NCBI RefSeq assembly: GCF_018919065.1
Contig: NZ_JAHLQG010000011.1
Location: 1-64,000 of the forward strand
Source of the DNA: Blautia sp. MSJ-9
Lineage (GTDB): Bacteria > Bacillota > Clostridia > Lachnospirales > Lachnospiraceae
Direction of reading: 5' to 3'
Length of the DNA stretch: 64,000 bases
The position numbers and the translations under genes are program-made. The notes under the pieces are model-generated. The model had not been told where the DNA came from and ran no database searches. It saw only the letters and a program-made list of their open reading frames with translations. This document shows positions 15,703 to 23,646 of the stretch, piece after piece. How positions within the stretch are numbered: the stretch's first letter is position 1; each line of letters starts with the position of its first letter.

Positions 15703-16674
15703 TTAAAATTTAATTTTGTACTCAATTGTATATGCAGGACGTGTATACGCACCAAATAAGGTTCCGTACATGTTATCGTAGTAAAGACCATTGATCATAA
15801 CAAAACTGTGTCCATCTGGAATTGTAATGACATATGGTTCATATCCCAGCTCCTTCGCAATTGCTGCAACACTGCTGGCAATTCCATAACAATTTCCTGT
15901 CAGACCATTCTGGAACATCTGAAGGGCATATTTATAAACCCAGTCTTTTGTCTTAAATTCCTGTGGTGTCGGGTCCATATTTCCTACGAAGTTTGTATAG
16001 GCCATGATATAGCGGAAACAGGAACGGAATTTCTCATAATTGCTTGAATTTGCATTGCTGTGACGTGCGATAAAGTTTCTCGCTGCAAGCTTGCATCTCG
16101 CCTGTGTCAGATTTGACGCATATCCGTTCTTGTTAAATTTAATTCCGCCTACCGTCTCATTTGTTGCGCATTTACCGTTCTTATGCACATAGTACATTTT
16201 ACCATTTAGTTCATTCCAACCTGTAATGGCTCTTCCCTTGGCATCAACGAAATATTTCACGCCATTAACCTTTACAACTGTATTCTTACCAGGCATTAAT
16301 CTCTGTGCATTTTTGTCAAATACATAGAAGACACCATTAATTTTGTAATGACCATCATGGGCGGCAACACCATTTGATTTAAACCAATAATATTTGCCGT
16401 TGACCTTCTTCCATTTATTTCGGATTGGCTTATTATTTACGTAATAGCGATATATTTTGCCTTCCTTCAGCAAACCTTTTTTGGGCGCTGGTGTTGGTGT
16501 TACAGTTGGTAATGGTACCTCAGGTGTTACTTCCGGTGACGGTGTTACAGTAACTGTGGGTTCATTTGTATTCTCTGCAGCATAAGCACTCCCCGCTCCA
16601 AATGTAAGTGCTGCTGTCATCATCACGGCTGCAAATGTAACTTTCAGCGCAGATGAATTTCTCTTTCTTTTCAT
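15703..16674 (-). CDS. Secreted transglutaminase-like protein with N-terminal wall-binding repeats
   Basis: 323 residues. A signal peptide (~33 residues) and a Pro/Thr linker rich in TVTPTP precede four wall-binding repeats (KIYRYYVNNKPIRNKWKKV; KYYWFKSNGVAAHDG; VFYVFDKNAQRLMPG; KYFVDAKGRAITGW) and a C-terminal transglutaminase-like domain: Cys in 'GNCYGIASSVA', His in 'PDGHSFVMING' and Asp in 'LYYDNMYGT'. It has a strong promoter at 16738-16766 and begins the run of four secreted-protein genes down to 13183. Confidence 0.75.
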   Translation of the reverse strand: MKRKRNSSALKVTFAAVMMTAALTFGAGSAYAAENTNEPTVTVTPSPEVTPEVPLPTVTPTPAPKKGLLKEGKIYRYYVNNKPIRNKWKKVNGKYYWFKSNGVAAHDGHYKINGVFYVFDKNAQRLMPGKNTVVKVNGVKYFVDAKGRAITGWNELNGKMYYVHKNGKCATNETVGGIKFNKNGYASNLTQARCKLAARNFIARHSNANSSNYEKFRSCFRYIMAYTNFVGNMDPTPQEFKTKDWVYKYALQMFQNGLTGNCYGIASSVAAIAKELGYEPYVITIPDGHSFVMINGLYYDNMYGTLFGAYTRPAYTIEYKIKF

Positions 16675-16737
16675 CAGTTTTTCCTCCTCATACTGTATCG
16701 TATTTAAAGTTGTCCTCCTTTGCGTTTTTATATTGCA

Positions 16738-16766
16738 ATTATAGTATATTGGCCGTGTCTTTTCAA
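16738..16766 (-). promoter_or_regulatory. Consensus sigma-A promoter for the wall-protein operon
   Basis: TTGAAA (16761-16766), a 17-bp spacer, and a perfect TATAAT (16738-16743), upstream of the gene starting at 16674. Unlike the array promoters it has a good -35 and no paired half-sites. Confidence 0.8.
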
Positions 16767-16793
16767 TTCATCGAACGACTTTTTTATACAAAA

Positions 16794-16830
16794 ACTGCCG
16801 GATTTTCCATATTTCGGGAAGTCCGGCAGT
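16794..16830 (-). terminator. Terminator of the LRR gene
   Basis: Perfect 9-bp GC-rich stem ACTGCCGGA / TCCGGCAGT, followed on the minus strand by TTTTTGTATAAAAAAG. Confidence 0.8.
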
Positions 16831-16838
16831 GGTTTTTG

Positions 16839-17738
16839 CTACTTCACAACTACTGTTTTGGTTTTGCTCATCCTAGATGTTCTACCATTCAATTGTGGCA
16901 GTTTCTGTTTCTTTATTATTAGAATATTTTACAGTATAATTTTTTGCAGCTACTTTCTTTCCTTTGTATGTTACTGTAATCTTTGGCTTCACAGCTTTGC
17001 CTGTATAGTCCATTGTTTCTGACGCCAATTTCAGAGTGAAACGTTCTGCCTTTGGCTTGGAACTGATAAACTCGAAACCGTTCTCTCTGGCATATTTTTC
17101 GACACTTGTGCCCGGATTTCCATAAATTTTAAAACCATTAATCTTCGTTTCAGAACCATTGGCACCAATCTTATACCCCAATGCAGTTCTTTCTATCGAT
17201 ACATCTCCATATAAATCCTGCAGTTTAATGGATGTAAGTCCACAGTTTGCAAATGCCCTGAACTGAATTTTAGAAATTGTTTCTACAGCCGGTAATTTAA
17301 CACTCGTTAATTCACTACCTGAAAACGCAGAAAGTCCAATACTTCTTACTTTCGGCATATATACACTCGCCAGATTATTGCATCCTGAAAAAGTAAGAGT
17401 TCCTACTTCTACAACACTTGGCATAGAAACACTTCTGATCTTCGGACTGCTAAATGCATTCATACCACGAACATACAAAACTTTTTACCATTTATAGATT
17501 CGGGAATCTTTATATCTTTTGCATTTCCACTGTAACCAGTGATAACAATCGCACCGTTTTCTTCCTTATATGTAAATCCCTGATACTTCTTCTCCCCCGA
17601 GCTCGTTCCTGCTTCCAACTCTGCACTTGTTTCAACTGCCAGTGTGCTCTCTGATGTAAATACATCCTGCGCACTCACGGACATTGGTGTCACTGCCATC
17701 ATAGCTGCTAAAATGATAGATATCGCTTTTTTCTTCAT
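16839..17738 (-). pseudogene. Frameshifted secreted BspA-like leucine-rich repeat protein
   Basis: The front half (start 17738, GAGGG upstream) has a signal peptide (KKKAISIILAAMMAVTPMSVSA) and a start of LRR type (GAIVITGYSGNAKDIKIPESINGKK). It runs into a stop at 17460. The rest reads on in another frame from about 17478 (VLYVRGMNAFSSPKIRSV..., LRR_5-type repeats, then an Ig-like module). The join falls in a run of five A's; six would restore INGKKVLYVRG. Near 16880 a second shift is likely: after 'SNNKETETATIEW' and a stop, another frame continues NGRTSRMSKTKTVVVK to a stop at 16839. It is either a decaying gene or one switched by the A-run; a sequencing error at the homopolymer is also possible. 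Confidence 0.65.
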
Positions 17739-17778
17739 GTACTTTTCCCTCTTTCTTTTATCATATGATATATGAATT

Positions 17779-18450
17779 TTAATTACTGTACAACACGCCA
17801 TCCTGAGCATTACTAAGCATTTGTTTGTAAAATCCTGAAGAATATTTCGCAGTTACTGTTTTTGTATTTTTATTATACGTATACAATACAGTATACGTAT
17901 ATCCTTTTACCTTCTGTGGTGTAGTACTCCCAGCCCAGCTTACATAATTATCTGTATAATATGCTTTTATCTTATTCCCACTAAGAACCCTATAATATCC
18001 GGTATCCTTATTTCTCCATCCAATCTGACACACTGTTCCATTCGATTTGAAAACAGTTGTATATTGAGAACTGAATTCCATTGTCCAGTCACTTACTTTA
18101 TTCTTCCATGTTTTTCGGCTCCATGCCGGAGCTTTTGCTACTGTAACTTTGCATTTTGCTGTTTTTCCGTTAATATTTGCTGTCACTGTGGCACTTCCGG
18201 CTTTCTTTGCACGAAGCTTTCCAGTTGTAGAAACAGTTACAATAGATTTATTACTGGACTTCCATGTACATGACACAGATTCTGAAAAATTTGATTTTAG
18301 TTGATATGTTTCACCAATTTTTAATGTGATACTTTTTTTATTAAGTTTAATTGATAGTGTGTTTGCTTTTGCTGAATACATAGGCACAACAATAATTGAC
18401 AAAATAATTGCAAAAACAACTGTCATCCATAATTTGAATTTCTTTCTCAT
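17779..18450 (-). CDS. Secreted BIG2-domain protein with an unrecognised C-terminal domain
   Basis: 223 residues. An N-terminal signal peptide (KFKLWMTVVFAIILSIIVV ... AKA) is followed by a textbook BIG2 domain at ~30-105 (LNKKSITLKIGETYQLKSN; SNKSIVTVSTTGKLRAK; GSATVTANINGKTAKCKV). The last ~110 residues (WSRKTWKNKVSDWTMEF ... YTYTVLYTYNKNTKTVTAKY) look beta-rich, but I know no family. A weak AAAGGA lies ~14 nt before the ATG. Spacing to the LRR gene is 40 bp. Confidence 0.65.
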   Translation of the reverse strand: MRKKFKLWMTVVFAIILSIIVVPMYSAKANTLSIKLNKKSITLKIGETYQLKSNFSESVSCTWKSSNKSIVTVSTTGKLRAKKAGSATVTANINGKTAKCKVTVAKAPAWSRKTWKNKVSDWTMEFSSQYTTVFKSNGTVCQIGWRNKDTGYYRVLSGNKIKAYYTDNYVSWAGSTTPQKVKGYTYTVLYTYNKNTKTVTAKYSSGFYKQMLSNAQDGVLYSN

Positions 18451-18660
18451 AAAATTTTATCTTTTTCCTTTCATCAATCTATTCTTCTAAATCCAATTTA
18501 ACCTACAGTTCCACAAAATAATCTTAACATTTCCTATCTATCCACACAATATGTGGCTTACTTTGTGGAGAACATTATTTTATTTACTGTCCACATATTT
18601 CATACAAAATCTTGCCACAAGATTTCTTGTTTTTCTCCCCATCTTTGTGTAATTCGCCCC

Positions 18661-18691
18661 TTGACGTAAACGCCCCTCTAAGGTGTATCAT
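18661..18691 (+). promoter_or_regulatory. cfa promoter with a 19-bp spacer (MerR-type geometry)
   Basis: TTGACG (18661-18666) and TATCAT (18686-18691) are separated by 19 bp. A partial dyad CCTT...AAGG fills the spacer. Over-long spacers with a dyad are the hallmark of MerR-family promoters (established knowledge). No MerR gene is in the window. Confidence 0.4.
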
Positions 18692-18719
18692 AACCCTGTG
18701 TTAAAGGAGGTAAACTATT

Positions 18720-19904
18720 ATGTTTGAGACATTAGGAGAAAAGACAGAAGAGAAAGCAATGGTGCAGTTCCTTGAACGCTTTACAGATTATCCGTTTCTG
18801 GTAAAGTTTAAGAATTCCGAATATCATATCGGAGAAGGAGAACCTACATTTACAGTTAATTTCAAGAAAGCAATTCCTCTCGCAGATCTGGTCAAGAGTA
18901 CTTCACTGGCATTGGGTGAAGCTTATATGCGTGGTGACCTTGAAGTCGATGGAAATCTTTACGAAGCACTGGATCATTTTCTGGGACAGATGGGTAAATT
19001 CTCTACCAATGAATCTGCTCTGAAAAAGATCATGTTCAGCTCCACTTCTAAAAAGAACCAGGAAAAAGAAGTAACCAGTCACTATGACATTGGAAATGAT
19101 TTCTATAAATTATGGCTGGACGAAACTATGAGTTATTCCTGTGGTTATTTCATTCATGAAGATGATACTCTGTATCAGGCACAGGTAAATAAAGTTGATT
19201 ATATTCTTAAGAAATTACATCTTGAAGAGGGAATGAGTCTTCTGGATATCGGTTGCGGATGGGGATTCCTGTTAATTGAAGCTGCAAAGAAATATAAAGT
19301 TCACGGCACTGGAATTACTTTGAGCCATGAACAGTATGCAGAATTCCAGAAACGTATTAAAGAACAGAAACTGGAAGATTATCTTACGGTTGAACTGATG
19401 GATTACCGTGATCTGCCGAAACATGATTACCAGTTTGACCGAGTTGTCAGTGTCGGTATGCTGGAGCATGTGGGTCGTGACAATTATCAGCTCTTCCTTG
19501 ACTGTGTAGAAAAAATTCTGAAACCAGGTGGATTATTCCTGCTTCACTTTATCAGCGCTCTCAAAGAACATCCGGGTGATCCATGGGTTAAAAAATATAT
19601 CTTTCCAGGTGGAACAGTTCCAAGTCTCAGAGAAATTCTGAATCATATGGCAGAAGATAACTTCCATACTCTGGATATTGAAAATCTTCGTCTCCACTAT
19701 AACAAGACACTTCTTCACTGGGAAAAGAATTTCCGGGATAATATCGAAAAAGAAAGAACTATGTTTGATGAAACATTCCTGCGTATGTGGGATCTCTACT
19801 TATCTGCATGTGCCGCTACCTTCCATAACGGAATTATTGATCTTCATCAGATTCTTATGACTAAGGGCATTAATAATGAATTGCCAATGACACGTTGGTA
19901 TTAA
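18720..19904 (+). CDS. cfa: Cyclopropane-fatty-acyl-phospholipid synthase
   Basis: 394 residues, close to E. coli Cfa (382). The SAM-binding motif 'LLDIGCGWGFLLIEAAKK' and the following 'GITLSHEQ' are typical. 'SHYDIGNDFYKLWLDE', 'MSYSCGYF' and 'SVGMLEHVGRDNY' are diagnostic of the family. It adds a methylene bridge from S-adenosylmethionine to unsaturated acyl chains of membrane lipids, usually for acid or stress resistance. AAAGGAGG precedes the ATG. It is one of very few plus-strand genes, monocistronic, with a bidirectional terminator behind it. It continues unusually far at the N-terminus without a recognisable extra domain. Confidence 0.9.
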   Translation: MFETLGEKTEEKAMVQFLERFTDYPFLVKFKNSEYHIGEGEPTFTVNFKKAIPLADLVKSTSLALGEAYMRGDLEVDGNLYEALDHFLGQMGKFSTNESALKKIMFSSTSKKNQEKEVTSHYDIGNDFYKLWLDETMSYSCGYFIHEDDTLYQAQVNKVDYILKKLHLEEGMSLLDIGCGWGFLLIEAAKKYKVHGTGITLSHEQYAEFQKRIKEQKLEDYLTVELMDYRDLPKHDYQFDRVVSVGMLEHVGRDNYQLFLDCVEKILKPGGLFLLHFISALKEHPGDPWVKKYIFPGGTVPSLREILNHMAEDNFHTLDIENLRLHYNKTLLHWEKNFRDNIEKERTMFDETFLRMWDLYLSACAATFHNGIIDLHQILMTKGINNELPMTRWY

Positions 19905-19912
19905 AACCTAAA

Positions 19913-19948
19913 AACTGTCTGGATTTATATTCTTTAATCCAGACAGTT
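19913..19948 (+). terminator. Terminator of cfa
   Basis: Perfect 13-bp stem AACTGTCTGGATT / AATCCAGACAGTT with a short loop; A/T-rich on both sides, so it may serve both strands. Confidence 0.75.
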
Positions 19949-20024
19949 AATAAAAATCACTTTCTAATTTTTTATATTTTCAACGTCCCATTCTGACTAT
20001 TTTTATCCTAACATCATCTCACAT

Positions 20025-20417
20025 TTAATATTTCTTCAAGCATTTTTTCAGATAATTCAACTGTTTTGTTTTATTTTTACTGCTATATATATTTACTACT
20101 TTTCCCACATACTTATAAACTGCATTTGCAAATTTTTTAGGATTTTTGACAGAATAAACATACCTTTTATCTTTTACTAATTTATTACTTTTCCACTTAT
20201 ATACAGTAAGCTCATCCGCGTTTTTACATATAACCATTTTACTAGTATACATAATTCTGCTTCCCCCTGTTATTTTAGATACATATTGGGGTTTTCCATT
20301 TTTATATGTATAAATATCATATCCTCCAATAAAATTCTTATAATAATTCCTAAAAATAAACAATTCTGGAATCTTGTCACCGTTTATATCTTCACATCCA
20401 AAACGTGGATAATCCAT
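20025..20417 (-). pseudogene. 5'-truncated remnant of a secreted 'DINGDxIPEL' protein
   Basis: 130 residues opening directly at 'DYPRFGCEDINGDKIPELFI', the same calcium-loop-like motif as in the gene at 1604-2098, then lysine- and tyrosine-rich sequence. There is no signal peptide and no Shine-Dalgarno. The ATG at 20417 lies 27 bp after the terminator of the HAD gene, so there is no room for a promoter. It reads as the 3' part of a deleted gene. A downstream product of readthrough cannot be ruled out. Confidence 0.6.
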
Positions 20418-20443
20418 ATCTTAAAAGAGTCTATTTAATCAAA

Positions 20444-20481
20444 AAGAGTTTCTGTCGTTTTCCCCTTTTACAGAAACTCTT
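20444..20481 (-). terminator. Terminator of the HAD phosphatase gene
   Basis: Perfect 12-bp stem AAGAGTTTCTGT / ACAGAAACTCTT, followed on the minus strand by TTTTTGATT. Confidence 0.8.
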
Positions 20482-20548
20482 CTTATTCTTTCTTTGTATA
20501 TATTGTTCTTTTTGATTTTCAAAATACAGTATACCAGCCTTCGGTACA

Positions 20549-21211
20549 TTAGTTATCAGCTTGTATTACTTCATCCATTCTTTCATAATAATAATCGCAA
20601 ACTTCTTTCATTCTGGAAAGATTCTCCTCGTTGCTTGCATCATAAACACCAACAACTACGAAACCTGCCTCCTTTGCCGTCTCTGCAGCATGGATAGCAT
20701 CTTCAAATACCGCTGTATTCTCTGGCTTTGTCTGCAGGAATTCTGCTGCTTCCCGATAAATCTTTGGTTCATCTTTCCCTGCACCTACCTCTGTGCATGT
20801 ATAAATTTGCTCAAAGTATTGCAGAACACCGTTTCTTTCCAGCGCTGCTTCCACCAGTTCTTTATTACTGGAAGTGGCAATTACCATTTTAATTTTCTTC
20901 TCACTCAACCATTCCAGCGTTTCTTTCACACCTGATTTCAATGGTGCTTCAAACCGATAAAAATCACTTACAATTTTCAGAACTTCTTTTACAATCTGTG
21001 GAATCGGTTTATCAATCTGATATTCTTCCTTCAGATAAGCTGCTCCCTGTTCCAGACTCATAGTATTCAGCACGTCATGAAGTCCTTCTCTCGCCGAAAT
21101 TCCAAGACTTGTCAGGTAGCGTTCTCCGATATCATCCCACACGGGCATAGAATCCAGTAATGTCCCATCTACATCAAAAATACATGCCTGAACTTCAGTA
21201 ATATCACTCAT
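20549..21211 (-). CDS. HAD-superfamily phosphatase (beta-phosphoglucomutase-like)
   Basis: 220 residues. HAD motif I is 'IFDVDGTLLDSMPVWDD' (nucleophile Asp13, acid/base Asp15), motif II is in 'MVIATSSNKEL', motif III in the region of 'GAGKDEPKIYREAAEFL', and motif IV in 'VFEDAIHAAETAKEAG'. The helical cap after motif I is of subclass I, as in beta-phosphoglucomutase and phosphoglycolate phosphatase. Substrate cannot be read from sequence. It is monocistronic with its own terminator and lies 58 bp after the Hpt gene. Confidence 0.8.
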   Translation of the reverse strand: MSDITEVQACIFDVDGTLLDSMPVWDDIGERYLTSLGISAREGLHDVLNTMSLEQGAAYLKEEYQIDKPIPQIVKEVLKIVSDFYRFEAPLKSGVKETLEWLSEKKIKMVIATSSNKELVEAALERNGVLQYFEQIYTCTEVGAGKDEPKIYREAAEFLQTKPENTAVFEDAIHAAETAKEAGFVVVGVYDASNEENLSRMKEVCDYYYERMDEVIQADN

Positions 21212-21269
21212 TATTCTTTACCTTTTTATGCAGCTTCCTCGCTGCTCATCTGATGCCATTACTACAAAA

Positions 21270-21620
21270 TCAATCGTCCATCATCTGAATCGCATCAGTT
21301 GTCTTCTTGTACTGCTCTTCTACCTTTGCAAAAAGTTCTTCACAACCTTCTGTGTTTCTGCCTCTGAGCTGCTCTGTAATATCAAAGCTTGGTTTATACA
21401 GATTGTCAAATCCAAGATTCTGGCATACACCTTTTAATGTGTGAGCAGCCCGAAATGCTTCCTCACCATTTCTCTGTGCCAGATTATCTTTCAGGCTCTG
21501 GAAACTTCCGTCATCCAGAAACTTCTTCGCAAATTTCTTAATCAGACCTTCACTTCTCAGTCTTCCCAGAACACCTTCATAATCCGCACCCATCTGTTCA
21601 TAACATTCTTTTACTGTCAT
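21270..21620 (-). CDS. Stand-alone Hpt (histidine phosphotransfer) domain protein
   Basis: 116 residues, all helical in character. 'AAHTLKGVCQNLGF' places the phosphorylatable His at residue 60, with the Lys/Gly pair that follows it in Hpt domains. Such proteins pass phosphate between receivers in phosphorelays. No hybrid kinase or receiver partner lies next to it. The only other two-component genes here are 25 kb away and are of the LytTR type, which does not normally use an Hpt. The partner is presumably elsewhere in the genome. Confidence 0.8.
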   Translation of the reverse strand: MTVKECYEQMGADYEGVLGRLRSEGLIKKFAKKFLDDGSFQSLKDNLAQRNGEEAFRAAHTLKGVCQNLGFDNLYKPSFDITEQLRGRNTEGCEELFAKVEEQYKKTTDAIQMMDD

Positions 21621-21934
21621 ATCTATCTCCTCTTTATTTACGTTAACAACCTTCCAATTTATCGCTATACCAATTCATGCAGTACCAGTATTTCCTATAA
21701 TTCGCCTGTTTTTGCAATATGATTATTTTATCACACCATGTAGCCATTCACAAGTATTCTTACAAAAAAGAATCGCGAAAAATCGCACGAAAAATAGTTA
21801 ATTCATCCCCAAAAAAGCACTTTCATATGCAAGTGTCTGTCACATATGAAAGTGCTGATACAAATCATATTTTTATAAGTATTAATCCCTGCTGCCAAAC
21901 ATATATAAACCTTATTTACTGTTTAACATTCAGC
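21621..21934. other. Gap between Hpt and HtrA genes
   Basis: 314 bp. It contains the HtrA terminator and the promoter region of the Hpt gene; nothing else recognised. Confidence 0.4.
21816..21856 (-). terminator. Terminator of the HtrA gene
   Basis: Perfect 14-bp stem AGCACTTTCATATG / CATATGAAAGTGCT, followed on the minus strand by TTTTTTGGGG. Confidence 0.85.
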
Positions 21935-23419
21935 TTATCTGAAAAATCCCTGATTCTGGAAATATTCGATAAACGGATTTTCGTTGTCATTCTCATCGGA
22001 ATCGCTGTTGTCTTCGCTGTCAGCATCTTCGTTGTTATCTGACTTTGAGTCTCCTTTATCCTTTTTATCTTTTTTACTGTCCTTGCTGCTATCGCTCTTG
22101 CTGTCATCAGCATTTGTATTTTCATCCAGAGTCACTGTGATCGTTTCTTCTTTATAACCATTTCCACTAGGAACCTGAACTGTCAGATCTACATCTTCAC
22201 CTGGTTCATAGTAGGAAAGATATTCAATCAACTGATCTGCACTTGAAACAGATTTTCCATTGAATTCTGTAATAACACTGTTTGCTTTCAGACCTGCTTT
22301 ATCTGCTGCACCGCCATCTGTTACTTTTGATACAAATACACCTGCTGGAATTCCATACATCTGAACTGCTTCAGAACTTACAGAAGTGCATTTAATTCCA
22401 ATTACACCATGCTCAGAATCATCCAGTTTATCTCTGGAAGTCTCATTCATCAGGTTCTGAAGAATGTCTGTTACATCAGAGATTGCGATTGCATAACCCA
22501 TACCTTCAACTTCTGTAGATGCAAGTTTTGCAGAGTTGATACCTACAACCTCACCTTCCATATTCAGAAGAGCACCACCACTGTTACCAGGGTTGATAGC
22601 TGCATCTGTCTGGATCAGGTTTACACCTGCACTGCTGTCATCACTTCCATCTGTTACTGTATTGTTATCAGAATCCATTCTACGGTTCTTAGCACTTACA
22701 ATACCGGTTGTAACAGACTGACCATATCCAAGAGCATTACCAATAGCAACTACCTGCTCACCAACTTTCAGATCATCGGAGCTGCCAATCTTTGCAACGG
22801 AAATAGCGTCCATTGTGTCACTGTCAATATCATCCAGAGCTACAGATACAACTGCAAGGTCTCTCTCTTCATCAAATCCTTTTACAGATGCTTCTACTGC
22901 ATTTCCATCTACAAATGCTACTGACAATGTATCTGCACCTTCTACTACGTGATAATTTGTAGCGATCAGAAGTTCATCATCATTCTTACCAACAATGATA
23001 CCTGAACCACTACCTTCCACTTCCTGTTCCTGCTGCTGTGGAGCATATCCGTACATTCCATATATTCCATAGTAGTTCTGTACTTCCTGAACAGATTTTG
23101 TTGTGATAGATACGATAGACGGAAGTGCTTCTGATGCAATATCAGATATATCAAGGCTACCTTTTGCTGTGCTGTCTTTTGCTTCTGTGCTGTCATCTGT
23201 TGCAGAATCACTGTCGTCTGCTTTCTTCTCAGATTTTGCAAATGTCAAAGTTGTTTCATCTTTATTTGCTGCTTCTACTGTTGTTGTTCCTGTAATCTTA
23301 TTGATTCCTTCAAAGCTTCCTGCTGCCAATCCGCCTGCAAGTACTGCACACAGGCTAAGTGTAAGACCTTTCTTTGCGATTTTTCTAATTTTATCATTTC
23401 TGTTATCTTTATTCATCAT
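21935..23419 (-). CDS. HtrA/DegP-like membrane-anchored serine protease with PDZ domain
   Basis: 494 residues. The start is at 23419, the first of two ATGs behind GGGAGGG; an ORF-extending upstream ATG lacks such a site. A cytoplasmic N-terminus, one transmembrane segment (GLTLSLCAVLAGGLAAGS), a Ser/Asp/Thr linker, a trypsin-like domain and one PDZ domain follow. Triad: His in 'IATNYHVVEGAD', Asp in 'ERDLAVVSV', Ser in 'NPGNSGGALLN'. It degrades or refolds damaged exported proteins. A Tyr/Gln-rich insert (YYGIYGMYGYAPQQQEQ) precedes the protease core, and the C-terminus is a long acidic Asp/Ser/Lys tail ending in FIEYFQNQGFF, which may be a PDZ-binding or docking tail. Confidence 0.9.
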   Translation of the reverse strand: MMNKDNRNDKIRKIAKKGLTLSLCAVLAGGLAAGSFEGINKITGTTTVEAANKDETTLTFAKSEKKADDSDSATDDSTEAKDSTAKGSLDISDIASEALPSIVSITTKSVQEVQNYYGIYGMYGYAPQQQEQEVEGSGSGIIVGKNDDELLIATNYHVVEGADTLSVAFVDGNAVEASVKGFDEERDLAVVSVALDDIDSDTMDAISVAKIGSSDDLKVGEQVVAIGNALGYGQSVTTGIVSAKNRRMDSDNNTVTDGSDDSSAGVNLIQTDAAINPGNSGGALLNMEGEVVGINSAKLASTEVEGMGYAIAISDVTDILQNLMNETSRDKLDDSEHGVIGIKCTSVSSEAVQMYGIPAGVFVSKVTDGGAADKAGLKANSVITEFNGKSVSSADQLIEYLSYYEPGEDVDLTVQVPSGNGYKEETITVTLDENTNADDSKSDSSKDSKKDKKDKGDSKSDNNEDADSEDNSDSDENDNENPFIEYFQNQGFFR

Positions 23420-23646
23420 AATAAAGTCCCTCCCTGGATCTATGTCAATTTCATAAAGCAATCTGAAATGAATCTTTTAAGTATTGCTTCATGTTTATTT
23501 ATCTCTGTTTCCTTTTGATGCTTCTAAGTATAGAAATGATTTGTGTTCTTTGTGTGGGAAAAATGTGTTTAATTTGTGATGATTTTCCGTTTGTTCAATC
23601 ATCAACATGATTTTCATAGAAATATTCATCTCCACACATGATCTCC

